Shown here: positions 9,200-16,600 of the stretch, in pieces
How the letters are laid out: each line of letters opens with the position of its first letter
How positions within the stretch are numbered: position 1 is the first letter of the stretch
Source: Peptococcaceae bacterium UBA5752
GTDB lineage: Bacteria > Bacillota > Dehalobacteriia > UBA4068
NCBI GenBank assembly: GCA_002419055.1
Contig: DIFI01000017.1
Location: forward strand, 1-64,000
Length of the DNA: 64,000 bases
Reading direction: 5' to 3'
Notes under the pieces: model-generated
What the model was told of the DNA's origin: nothing
Database searches by the model: none
The model's input: only the letters and a program-made list of their open reading frames with translations
Program-made: the position numbers and the translations under genes

Positions 9200-10390
9200 T
9201 TAAAATTTATAATTACTTGAAAAACTTGCTGTTACTACCGCGCAGCCATTTTTATCATTGGCGAGCAGAAGATATCCTCCGTGCTTTTCGGCTAATATCC
9301 GGCAAATATAAAGCCCCAGGCCAAGATGAGATTCATCGGTATTAGCCGGATTCTTGTAATAGGGATTGGCTGCCTGCCGCAGGTCTTCATCCGTAAAACC
9401 CTTTCCGTCATCGGCAACTGCGATAATCAGCAATTCATCTGTAATTTGGCAGCTAACGGAAATTGTGCTTGCTGCATAGCGCACAGCGTTTGCGACCAAA
9501 TTTTCGTAAACTCTCAGCACGACAGAAAAATCCAGGCAAACTTTCGTTTGCGGCAATTTGTTAACAAAATTGAGCTTGCACCCGGATTTTTGAGCCAACA
9601 TGTTAGCCGTATTTTGCAGCTGCTCAAAGACAGAACTAGACTCAACTTCCGTTTTAGATACTGTGAAATCCTCAAGTTTTTGCGCCTCGCTCATCATCTG
9701 CACATAGTTTTCCAATCTAGTGATATTATCGGACATGACGGAAACAGTGGATATCAGTTTATCCTCACTAATTTTGCCTTGGGGCAGATACTTTTTTAAA
9801 ATATCGGCGGTGCCGCGAAGCACTGTCAGCGGTGTGCGCAGATCATGGGAAAAGGCCGCGTTCAACCGTTTGCGCTCCTCCACGGCACGCCACATATCGC
9901 GGTTATTTTCATCCAGCGCTGCACGCATTGTTTCAAAAGAGGCGCACAGTTGCCCCATTTCATCCTTATTTTCATAGGAAAGATGGAAATTCAAATCGTT
10001 GTCCGCAATCTTTTCGGAAGCTCCGCTGAGCAGTTCGATAGGCTTCCACAGCTTGTTGCGGTAAAATAGCAGGGCGGAAATTATGATGCAAACACCGAAA
10101 AAGACCGGGATCGAAAATATTTCAACAATGCCGCAAATATTAATAATTGTCTTATCTTGAGGGCTATATACCACAGGAGGTGAAACCAAAACCACATTGC
10201 CTTCGCTATTGTTCAGTGTATACTGGTTTTGCGAGTCTGCATACGAAAGATTGATTTGATTCTCAACATCACCGGCAATATTGATACAAATGGAACTAAG
10301 CCCGGTTGCCAGCAACAAAAACAGCAGCATATACAGCATAAATGTTTTTCTGATTGACAGATTTTCGATCGTCTGTTTTATCCTACCCAT
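9200..10390 (-). CDS. Sensor histidine kinase of the ABC-transporter two-component system
   Basis: Two membrane segments near the N terminus flank a short extracellular loop of about 60 residues. They are followed by a HAMP segment, a HisKA dimerisation helix with the phosphoacceptor motif AAFSHDLRTPLT, and an HATPase domain with N box (ENLVANAVRY), G1 (DDGKGF) and G2 (GLGLYICR). It presumably phosphorylates the regulator encoded just upstream. The ATG at 10390 overlaps the regulator gene by 13 bases; another in-frame ATG lies at 10408. The small sensing loop suggests detection at the membrane. This is not the short BceS type, since a HAMP-like linker is present. Confidence 0.9.
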   Translation of the reverse strand: MGRIKQTIENLSIRKTFMLYMLLFLLLATGLSSICINIAGDVENQINLSYADSQNQYTLNNSEGNVVLVSPPVVYSPQDKTIINICGIVEIFSIPVFFGVCIIISALLFYRNKLWKPIELLSGASEKIADNDLNFHLSYENKDEMGQLCASFETMRAALDENNRDMWRAVEERKRLNAAFSHDLRTPLTVLRGTADILKKYLPQGKISEDKLISTVSVMSDNITRLENYVQMMSEAQKLEDFTVSKTEVESSSVFEQLQNTANMLAQKSGCKLNFVNKLPQTKVCLDFSVVLRVYENLVANAVRYAASTISVSCQITDELLIIAVADDGKGFTDEDLRQAANPYYKNPANTDESHLGLGLYICRILAEKHGGYLLLANDKNGCAVVTASFSSNYKF

Positions 10391-11052
10391 TTGTAACCTA
10401 CGCCCCATACCGTTTCTATATACGCTTTGCCGCTTGCCGCAGAGAGCTTGGCGCGGATTCGGCGAATATGCTCAGCAACAACCGAGCTGTCTCCTTCGCT
10501 GTCCCATCCCCATAACTTTTCATAGACGCGCTCCTTGTCAAAAACCTGTCCGCTATTGATGGACAAAAGCTCAATGATATCAAACTCTTTTTTTGCAAAC
10601 TGAATAGGTACGTTACGACAGCTAACAGTTCGTGATGTGTAATCTATAACAAGATCACCGGTGAATTTAGTTTTTGAGGTTATCCGTTGCCTTTGATCGC
10701 GCCGCAAATGGGCTGCCACTCTTGCGCCAAGCTCATCAATACTGAACGGCTTGACAATATAATCATCACCGCCAACGCGAAAGCCGTTGATTTTATCGGC
10801 ATCCTCTACTTTGGCGGTTAAAAATAAGATCGGGCAAAAAACAAAATTGCGGATTTGCGCACAGACTTGCAACCCGTTAAAGTCCGGCATATTGATATCC
10901 AGCAGTATGATATCCGGCTGCTTCTCCACCTGCTTTAAGGCCTGCTGCCCATTGGCGGCCAACAGCACTTGATAGCCGTTGAACTCAAAATAATCTTTGA
11001 GCAGGTTTATGATATCCGACTCATCATCTACCACTAATATTTTAAAAGTCAA
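10378..11052 (-). CDS. OmpR-family response regulator
   Basis: 224 residues: a receiver domain (acidic pair D9-D10, phosphoacceptor D52, switch lysine in VKPF) and a C-terminal winged helix ending in the typical WGVGYKW. It likely controls the adjacent transporter genes in answer to the overlapping kinase gene. The TTG start is supported by GAGGTG exactly six bases upstream. It lies 21 bases downstream of the CPBP gene in the same direction, suggesting one operon. Confidence 0.93.
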   Translation of the reverse strand: MTFKILVVDDESDIINLLKDYFEFNGYQVLLAANGQQALKQVEKQPDIILLDINMPDFNGLQVCAQIRNFVFCPILFLTAKVEDADKINGFRVGGDDYIVKPFSIDELGARVAAHLRRDQRQRITSKTKFTGDLVIDYTSRTVSCRNVPIQFAKKEFDIIELLSINSGQVFDKERVYEKLWGWDSEGDSSVVAEHIRRIRAKLSAASGKAYIETVWGVGYKWVG

Positions 11053-11073
11053 TTAATTCACCTCAATATTAGG

Positions 11074-11910
11074 TTAACTCCCAATTCTCAACTTTTTATC
11101 AACTAAAATATTTTTCATATGATAATACCTGCCGATAATTGCAACAGCAATTAATATATATAAGGCCAATTTGATTAACTCGGCTGATATTGAAAGAGGT
11201 ATCAGCTCCCCTGTAAAATTGATCATGAAGTGAAAAAGTATCGCCGCAAGGATACTGTTGTATTTCTTCGCTATCTCTCCGATTATTACTCCCAGCGCCG
11301 TGGTTGACAAAAAGAAACATAAAACAAGCAACAAACCCTGTTCAAACAGACCGTTTTGATATGTGCCGGCGATAAAAAACATCGGCAAATGCCAAATCGC
11401 CCAGATTAGCCCGATGCCGACTCCGTAAACCAAAGGGCCGAGTTTCTTCAAACAATCCAAAAGATAACCCCGCCAGCCGATTTCCTCGGCAAGAGGCCCA
11501 AACACTAAAGTAAATGCCGCAAACATAATCAAACCAGCAGGGTTTTGCAAATATGAGCTAAGTACAGAAGTATCTAGAGGTGTTGATGTAATTAAAAAAT
11601 CTATACAGGCTGATAAGACAGTTACAGTCGGAACCAATAAAAATATTGCCGCCAAACCTTTAGCCCGAACAGAACCAAGGCTGACAATTCGCTTAAGGAA
11701 GGAATTCTTATAAACCCTATCTCCCGAAAAAAAGACAAAGATCAATGCTATTACGGATGGAGACGCACCCATAAGCACATAAGAAATTTTAGTAATAATA
11801 TTTGCAAAATCAAGCCCGCAAATAATCGGAACCGCTAAAACGCCCCATGTCCAAATTAATGTTATAGCGGCAAACATCACGCCTGATTTTTTATTTTTTA
11901 TGATTTGCAA
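11074..11910 (-). CDS. CPBP-family intramembrane metalloprotease (CAAX/Abi-like)
   Basis: A polytopic membrane protein with about seven to eight hydrophobic segments. The family's catalytic motifs are present: EEIGWR (EExxxR), a histidine in the AIWHLPMF segment, and FHFMIN (HxxxN). In Bacillota such proteins often give self-immunity to bacteriocins or process membrane peptides. Standing first in the set with the two-component system and ABC transporter, it fits a peptide defence or immunity unit (inference). TAGGGTG followed by six bases points to the TTG at 11910; a GTG three codons earlier falls inside the ribosome site. Confidence 0.85.
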   Translation of the reverse strand: MQIIKNKKSGVMFAAITLIWTWGVLAVPIICGLDFANIITKISYVLMGASPSVIALIFVFFSGDRVYKNSFLKRIVSLGSVRAKGLAAIFLLVPTVTVLSACIDFLITSTPLDTSVLSSYLQNPAGLIMFAAFTLVFGPLAEEIGWRGYLLDCLKKLGPLVYGVGIGLIWAIWHLPMFFIAGTYQNGLFEQGLLLVLCFFLSTTALGVIIGEIAKKYNSILAAILFHFMINFTGELIPLSISAELIKLALYILIAVAIIGRYYHMKNILVDKKLRIGS

Positions 11911-11920
11911 ACAAAACACC

Positions 11921-12008
11921 CTACTCTATTTTTTTAGTAAATCTGCATTTGGGATAATTGGAACAGCCGATAAAAGAGCCGTATTTCCCGCGACGCTCAA
12001 TCAACAGT
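11921..12008 (-). pseudogene. Remnant of a topoisomerase-type C4 zinc finger
   Basis: The minus strand encodes an ERRGKYGSFIGCSNYPKC segment followed by RFTKKIE and a stop. This matches the second half of the zf-C4 finger at the C terminus of type IA topoisomerases and some nucleases. There is no start codon and the first CxxC pair is missing, replaced by the 3' end of the alkyltransferase-like gene in another frame. It is a fragment left by deletion. Confidence 0.6.
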
Positions 12009-12011
12009 AAT

Positions 12012-12476
12012 TTATTCTATCTCCCAAAGTTTATCTTGATAATCCTTGACAAAATACCGCTTGCCCTTTTGGATGATTTCATGGCCTTCCATTTCCAAAT
12101 GCATTCTCTGACCGTCTATACCATCTGGATATTTTTCGTTTAGCTCACCCTTGGCTTTAACAGTCCGCCAATAGGGAATCTGATCACTGTCGCGTTCCTC
12201 GGAGGCATGGGCGCAGGTATTGATAAAAAGCCCTGCCGTCAAAGTGCAGGTAATACCGGCATTGGCCTGTTTGGCCAGATAGTCGCGAATCCTATCAGTA
12301 GTGATTATTTTCCCCTCAGGCACTTTGGCCATGATCTCATTGAACTGCATTGGGGCAGCGACAAGCATGGTCGTCACGCCGTAATGCTCTACAAAGCCCG
12401 GCTTATCGGACAAATCTACGATTTTCGGCAATCCGTTACTGTCATGCAACTTTTGATTGTATGTTTTCTTAACCAT
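12012..12476 (-). CDS. Alkyltransferase-like (MGMT-family) DNA repair protein lacking the active cysteine
   Basis: 154 residues resembling the DNA-binding domain of O6-methylguanine methyltransferases: an EGKIITTDRIRDYLA helix-turn-helix-like stretch, then an IPYWRTVKAKGEL segment where active enzymes have IPCHRV. The catalytic Cys and its His are replaced by Tyr and Trp. It therefore cannot transfer alkyl groups and more likely flags lesions for excision, as known alkyltransferase-like proteins do. The ATG at 12476 follows AGGAGGTG by six bases; an earlier GTG lies within the ribosome site. The window also holds a photoproduct lyase, so DNA repair genes cluster here. Confidence 0.75.
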   Translation of the reverse strand: MVKKTYNQKLHDSNGLPKIVDLSDKPGFVEHYGVTTMLVAAPMQFNEIMAKVPEGKIITTDRIRDYLAKQANAGITCTLTAGLFINTCAHASEERDSDQIPYWRTVKAKGELNEKYPDGIDGQRMHLEMEGHEIIQKGKRYFVKDYQDKLWEIE

Positions 12477-12496
12477 CGCATACACCTCCTTTTTTT

Positions 12497-12505
12497 ATTA
12501 TATCA
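12497..12505 (-). promoter_or_regulatory. Extended -10 promoter of the alkyltransferase-like gene
   Basis: TGATATAAT on the minus strand lies 20-30 bases before the start codon, directly after the terminator at 12518-12545. No good -35 is visible, as is common with TGn-extended promoters. Confidence 0.45.
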
Positions 12506-12517
12506 TAACTTGATATT

Positions 12518-12545
12518 GCAAAAAAGCGCCCATCTTTAGACGCTT
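12518..12545 (-). terminator. Terminator next to a decayed photoproduct-lyase tail
   Basis: On the minus strand AAAGCG pairs with CGCTTT and is followed by a run of six U. It is homologous in position and sequence to the terminator behind the intact lyase gene (13491-13517). Confidence 0.65.
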
Positions 12546-12548
12546 TGT

Positions 12549-12675
12549 TTATACTATATAGATTATCGGCACATTGCTTAGTTTTTGTGCAAGCTGCATT
12601 CTAAGAAACTCTTCGCCCTGCTCCTCGCCGACTCTCTGTAACAGTATTTCCCCCTTACTCGCCCGGTCATATATT
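12549..12675 (-). pseudogene. Decayed 3' end of a second spore photoproduct lyase gene
   Basis: The minus strand encodes GEEQGEEFLRMQLAQKLSNV then PIIYIV and a stop, matching the intact SplB C terminus with mostly conservative changes. Upstream the match continues in another frame (RGKYCYRES), so one base has been lost. Homology to 13471-13647 includes the terminator. Everything more 5' is gone. Confidence 0.75.
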
Positions 12676-12724
12676 GGATTCAGCAAGCATCAAATATGCT
12701 GACTAATATACAACAGAGTATATG

Positions 12725-12772
12725 TTGACATTGTATCCATTTACTTATATATAATAATTATATTTTATAAGT
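12725..12772 (+). promoter_or_regulatory. Promoter and possible operator of the MarR pseudogene
   Basis: TTGACA at 12725-12730, a 17-base spacer and TATATA (or TATAAT after 19). Inverted arms acttata (12743-12749) and tataagt (12766-12772) overlap the -10 and could be an autoregulatory MarR operator. The operator role is inference. Confidence 0.45.
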
Positions 12773-12787
12773 ATTTGGGGTTATAAA

Positions 12788-13190
12788 GTGGAGCAATCAT
12801 GATAGAAAGCTGGCAGCCAATATCTTGGATGCGCTGGAATGCGCTAAGGAAGCATATGCGTTGTTGCCGCAGTTGCAGCCAAATATGAAGCCGGTATATT
12901 TACGTATATTGAATGCAATATATAAAATACGTGATGATAACGGCAGCGCACGCGTTTCCAATATCATCAAGATATCGGGATTATTGCTTCCCAATACAAC
13001 CAAGTGTATTAATGAATTGGTCGAATTAAATGTAGTTGAAAAGTTTACCCCTGATTATGACAAACGAGTTGTATTGGTACGAGCGACCGAGCTGGGTGAG
13101 CAATATATTGAGAAATATGTTCTTAAATTTCATAGAGATTTGGGAGAAGGAATTTGCCGATATTAGTGAATCCGACTGCATAACGATGAT
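12788..13190 (+). pseudogene. Frameshifted MarR-family regulator
   Basis: The central frame (ILDALECAKEAYALLPQL through ATELGEQYIEKYVLKF) is a MarR-type winged helix with its recognition region near RVSNIIKISGLL. The start is broken: GTG GAG CAA TCA runs into TGA, and removing one base joins it to the DRKLAANILDAL frame. Near 13135 a second shift moves the reading to EIWEKEFADISESDCITM. Both ends thus need a frameshift, so no normal protein is made. It sits just before transporter debris on the same strand, the common marR-efflux pump arrangement. Confidence 0.7.
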
Positions 13191-13202
13191 CCCAAGCCAA
13201 CT

Positions 13203-13476
13203 CTTTAAATCAGCTGCCAAACGAGTATAATGCACATGGCGTGGCAATAATAATACCTTGCAACAGATATCAGCTGCCTTCGGTTCTTCTCTATTTATTG
13301 GCTTGATGGGGGCCGTCCAAGCAACGCACCTCGGGAAAATAACAAACCCCGATTTACTACAGCAGCATGCAGCGACCATCTCCGGCGTCGATAGGCGTTT
13401 ACAGCTGCGCTGATTATGGTCGTAATTGGCCTAATATTGTCATTTTTTATCAAACGTGTATCTGGTTCAAATACCA
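13203..13476 (+). pseudogene. C-terminal fragment of a DHA2/EmrB-type MFS efflux pump
   Basis: Three frames joined by single-base shifts give LPNEYNAHGVAI, then NTLQQISAAFGSSLFIGLMG onward to HAATISGVD, then AFTAALIMVVIGLILSFF onward to a stop. These are the last two or three membrane segments of a 14-helix drug exporter. Some 400 N-terminal residues are missing, with the MarR gene fused close by. A dead gene. Confidence 0.75.
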
Positions 13477-13490
13477 TAACTTGATAGAAC

Positions 13491-13517
13491 AAAAAGCGCC
13501 CTGGTTAAGGCGCTTTG
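13491..13517 (-). terminator. Terminator of the spore photoproduct lyase gene
   Basis: GCGCC/GGCGC hairpin extended by AAA/UUU pairs, with a U run on the minus strand just past the stop codon. Confidence 0.75.
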
Positions 13518-13518
13518 T

Positions 13519-14562
13519 TTATACTACATAAATTATCGGTACATTGCTTAGTTTTTGCGATAGCTGTATCCGCAAAAACTCTTCCCCTTGTTCCCGCACA
13601 GCCTCCCGATAACAGTATTTGCCCCTGCCCCGCCCGGTCATCAAATCTTCGTCAAACAAATCCACTGCGTTGGGAAATGCATCGCGGTTGATCGCCCGGT
13701 GGACATAACTATAGGTCATAAATATGATTTCTATTCTTAATTGCTTCTTTACCCGATCGGAAAGCTCATCGGACAATTGCTCAATCATCTGTTGGTAATG
13801 ATGCTGCCAGTTGTCGACTAAAACAACAGGCGCAATCAATATTCCCACGTTGTAGCCCGCCTCGCACATGCGATTGACCGCTTTAATCCTCGCCTTTAAA
13901 GATGATGTGCCAAACTCAACCTTATCGATGATTTCCTGCGGATTGACGCTCATACGCATGATGATATGCCCTTTGTGATTAAGCGGCAACAGCGGCTCTA
14001 TCATGTCAAACTTGGTGGGAAATGTTAGCACCCCTTTTTCGCTTTTGGCAAATCCCTCAATAGTCCATTCCAGATTTCCCGTAATCGTGTTTTCCAAAAC
14101 CAGATCGCTGTTGCTGCCGATTTCGAAAACCAGATCCTTTTCCGCGCGGTTGGCGGTCTTGATCAACTTGTCGAGCATCGCCTCGCGGTTGACGAACAAT
14201 CTCAGATACGAACATTTATTAAAGTTACATACCAAATAGCAGTATAAACACATGGCACTGCAGCCGGATGAGGTATAAGGAACTAGAAAATCAGAAATCT
14301 TGTTGTTGGGCGTATATTTTAGAGACTTGCGCACCCCAACGACTAAATGCCTTTTCATTCTGGCAAATTCCCTGTTGGGGTTATTGCGCAGCCGCTCTAT
14401 ATTATTGTGGCTTTCTATCACCACCCAGGGAATATCCTTAAACTTTTGCTGAAGCTGTTTTCCCAGTTGATAATTCAAAACGGCCGGCTCATAGAAAATC
14501 TTATCCGGATTCAAACACCTTCTACCTCGAAATGTGCTATTGGATTGAAAATCGCTGCTCAT
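13519..14562 (-). CDS. splB: Spore photoproduct lyase (radical SAM)
   Basis: Repairs 5-thyminyl-5,6-dihydrothymine in spore DNA at germination using S-adenosylmethionine and a 4Fe-4S cluster. In 347 residues it carries the family cluster motif CSAMCLYC (Cx3Cx2C) in the usual SSGCSAMCLYCYL setting and the following YLRLFVNREAML block. The length is typical. Its presence argues for an endospore-forming lineage. It overlaps the preceding small gene by one base (TAATG), so the two are co-translated. Its 3' end and terminator recur as decayed copies at 12.5 kb and 16.5 kb. Confidence 0.92.
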   Translation of the reverse strand: MSSDFQSNSTFRGRRCLNPDKIFYEPAVLNYQLGKQLQQKFKDIPWVVIESHNNIERLRNNPNREFARMKRHLVVGVRKSLKYTPNNKISDFLVPYTSSGCSAMCLYCYLVCNFNKCSYLRLFVNREAMLDKLIKTANRAEKDLVFEIGSNSDLVLENTITGNLEWTIEGFAKSEKGVLTFPTKFDMIEPLLPLNHKGHIIMRMSVNPQEIIDKVEFGTSSLKARIKAVNRMCEAGYNVGILIAPVVLVDNWQHHYQQMIEQLSDELSDRVKKQLRIEIIFMTYSYVHRAINRDAFPNAVDLFDEDLMTGRGRGKYCYREAVREQGEEFLRIQLSQKLSNVPIIYVV

Positions 14563-14993
14563 TACAGGAAAGCTTTCAGCTGCTGGATATTATTTTCTTC
14601 AAATCTCAACAACCTCTCCATTAGGCCGGTAATATCCGCCTCCGCCTCGTTATTGTACCTTTTAAGATTTTTCACCGCGTCAATAACACCCATATTACTG
14701 CCGATTATCAGCATTTCGGAAATATGGGAAGGCGATTTGTCAGTAAGTGTTTGCATATTGATCATCATATAAGCTTTGATTTTATCCAGCGTATTAATGC
14801 CTTTTTCATCGTAACCGTTTTTATTCAGCATCTCTTTGGCTGTCTTATGAATCTCTTCATACTCATTGAGCTGTGACCTCAGATATTTATTAAATTCCTC
14901 ATCCTCTACGATATCTGTTATTTGCTTTATCGTCACCACACCCATCTGAGAGTTTTGATAAACAAAGTTTAATAACTCGGCATTTCCGTTCAT
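14562..14993 (-). CDS. Small helical protein coupled to splB (ferritin-like/four-helix type)
   Basis: 143 residues, almost entirely amphipathic helix, with His and Glu spread through the predicted helices (EDEEFNKYLRSQ, EIHKTAKEM, HISEML, EENNIQQL). It recalls DUF2383/ferritin-like four-helix bundles, but the family is not certain. It is not recognisably SplA. The stop codon overlaps the splB start, a strong hint that it works with the lyase, perhaps as a spore-stage partner. GGAGTG lies eight bases before the ATG. Confidence 0.7.
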   Translation of the reverse strand: MNGNAELLNFVYQNSQMGVVTIKQITDIVEDEEFNKYLRSQLNEYEEIHKTAKEMLNKNGYDEKGINTLDKIKAYMMINMQTLTDKSPSHISEMLIIGSNMGVIDAVKNLKRYNNEAEADITGLMERLLRFEENNIQQLKAFL

Positions 14994-15084
14994 ATATAAT
15001 ACACTCCTTCCAAACTAGTGTGTCCATGATAAATACGGTTATGCTAAAGACACTGACTTCCATGTATTCCTTTCCACACTACAA

Positions 15085-15121
15085 ACAAGCCCTGCCATCA
15101 AATTGGATAGCAAGGCTTTAA
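15085..15121 (-). terminator. Hairpin after the nitronate monooxygenase-like gene
   Basis: aagccctgccatc pairs with ggatagcaaggctt (two mismatches). A better U run follows on the plus strand than on the minus, so it is a weak or bidirectional terminator. Confidence 0.4.
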
Positions 15122-15181
15122 TTTTGTGGAGCCACTTAACTCAATTATAAACGTTGTATTGTAATATAAGTACCGTGAGTT

Positions 15182-16279
15182 TTAAATATTATCCATCATA
15201 GCTGCATCAGCATATTCTTTTTCTAAAGTTTCTATCAATTGTTTTACCGGTGTTATTTCGTTTGATTTATAAACATTTTCACCTGCAAAGGCAAAACCGT
15301 TTTCCAAAAAACCTTTTTTGGCATTCATTAAGGCAAGAGAAATACAATAAGACGTCTCCTTATAATCACATGTATTTATGCAATGATACGGGCAAGTGTA
15401 AGGCTTCTTTTCCCCGGCCCTTACATCACAAATAAATTTATTTAATATTACCCTTCCCGGCATACCAACGGGGCTTTTGATAATTTCAATGTCTTCTTTT
15501 TTTGCTTCAATATAGGAATTTTTAAAATTAATAGATGCGTCACATTCATCTGTTGTAACAAAGCGGGTTCCCATCTGAACACCGTCAGCACCCAATTGCA
15601 TTATTTTATAAATATCTGCACCTGAAAAAATCCCACCCGCAGCAATTACCGGGATACGTTTTTTGAATTTTTCCTCGAAGTATTTCAGTTCATTTTTTAC
15701 ATCAATAATAATATTTTCCAAAGAGTATTGGGGATCTTTGATTTGTTCAACCTTAAATCCAAGGTGTCCACCTGCCATGGGTCCTTCAACGACTATAGCA
15801 TCAGGCACGTAATTATACTTTTCAGACCATATTTTCGAAATAAGTCTTGCCGCTCTTCCTGAAGATACAATAGGTACCAGTTTGGTTGTGCTTGAACCGG
15901 TTAAAAACTGAGGCAAATTTAGTGCTAAGCCAGCCCCGGAAAATATAATATCTATTTTTTCATCAATAGCAGTTTTAACCATATCTGCAAAGTTTGACAT
16001 AGCTGCCATTATGTTGACCCCAATAATTCCTTTAGTTGTTTCTCTTGCTTTTTGGATTTGTTTTTTTAATGCTCTAATATTTGCATCAACATAATTTGAA
16101 TAAAACCCGGGTTCATCCATCCCAATACCTGCAGCCGAAATCACCCCTATTCCACCTTCATTTGCGACCGCTGAAGAAAGACCGGATAATGATACGCCTA
16201 CACCCATGCCGCCCTGAATTATGGGAATCCTTGATGTTAAACCCCCTATTGTCAATTCCTTCATTTTGGTTATGATCAC
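15182..16279 (-). CDS. Nitronate monooxygenase-like / FabK-like FMN enzyme
   Basis: A TIM-barrel flavoprotein of the nitronate monooxygenase/2-nitropropane dioxygenase family (365 residues). Visible marks are the N-terminal PIIQGGMGVGVS, MAGGHLGFK for FMN phosphate and substrate, and AAGGIFSGADIYKIMQLGADG with GTRF. A C-terminal Cys cluster (CPYHCINTCDYKETSYC) is seen in clostridial members and could bind metal. FabK-type enoyl-ACP reductase is a related alternative, but no fatty-acid genes are nearby. GTG start with AGGAGGG upstream. Monocistronic. Confidence 0.85.
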   Translation of the reverse strand: MIITKMKELTIGGLTSRIPIIQGGMGVGVSLSGLSSAVANEGGIGVISAAGIGMDEPGFYSNYVDANIRALKKQIQKARETTKGIIGVNIMAAMSNFADMVKTAIDEKIDIIFSGAGLALNLPQFLTGSSTTKLVPIVSSGRAARLISKIWSEKYNYVPDAIVVEGPMAGGHLGFKVEQIKDPQYSLENIIIDVKNELKYFEEKFKKRIPVIAAGGIFSGADIYKIMQLGADGVQMGTRFVTTDECDASINFKNSYIEAKKEDIEIIKSPVGMPGRVILNKFICDVRAGEKKPYTCPYHCINTCDYKETSYCISLALMNAKKGFLENGFAFAGENVYKSNEITPVKQLIETLEKEYADAAMMDNI

Positions 16280-16392
16280 GCTTTCCCTCCTATATATTCA
16301 GTTAATTTACAGAAATTTTACTTTGAACTTAAAAGTATTATCATTTAGAATATACACTAGAAAAGTTGGTTATACAAGCTTTATTTAAATAC

Positions 16393-16418
16393 CCCTGCCA
16401 TCTTTGCAGATATCAGGG
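16393..16418 (-). other. Hairpin in the spacer before the nitronate monooxygenase-like gene
   Basis: CCCTG/CAGGG and ATCT/AGAT pair around TTTGC. No U run follows. The 16280-16600 gap otherwise holds this hairpin, the terminator at 16492-16527 and the decayed lyase tail; no gene is seen. Confidence 0.35.
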
Positions 16419-16491
16419 ATTTAATATTGGCGAAGCAATTATCTAAAATACAAATACCAACTACTTTAATGATATATTGCCATTATTATGA

Positions 16492-16527
16492 ACACATAAA
16501 GCGTCTTCTTACAGACGCTTTATGTGT
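16492..16527 (-). terminator. Fifteen-bp perfect hairpin ending the chemotaxis operon
   Basis: Arms acacataaagcgtct and agacgctttatgtgt are perfectly paired with a six-base loop, about 75 bases beyond the cheB stop. It is the third relative of the lyase-tail terminators at 12.5 and 13.5 kb. Confidence 0.65.
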
Positions 16528-16592
16528 ACCATATAGATTTTCACATATTATTAAGTTTTTGCGAAAGCTGCATCCTCAAAAAACTGTTCGTA
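16528..16592 (-). pseudogene. Third, most decayed copy of the splB 3' end
   Basis: On the minus strand, FLRMQLSQKLNN is readable and then breaks at a TGA where intact SplB has VPIIYVV. It sits between the cheB stop codon and the perfect hairpin, and aligns with 13522-13590 and 12552-12620. Confidence 0.6.
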
Positions 16593-16600
16593 AATCTACT

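Noticed and set aside
12825..13166. Intact MarR gene of 113 residues from a TTG
   Set aside because: No ribosome site before that TTG. Family sequence continues in other frames at both ends, so the gene is broken.
13036..13230. Separate small gene of 64 residues
   Set aside because: Its second half is simply the out-of-frame continuation of the MarR pseudogene; the first half has no family.
12497..13647. Insertion sequence as cause of the duplicated lyase tails
   Set aside because: No transposase, terminal inverted repeats or target duplications could be found. Segmental duplication and deletion explain the pattern.
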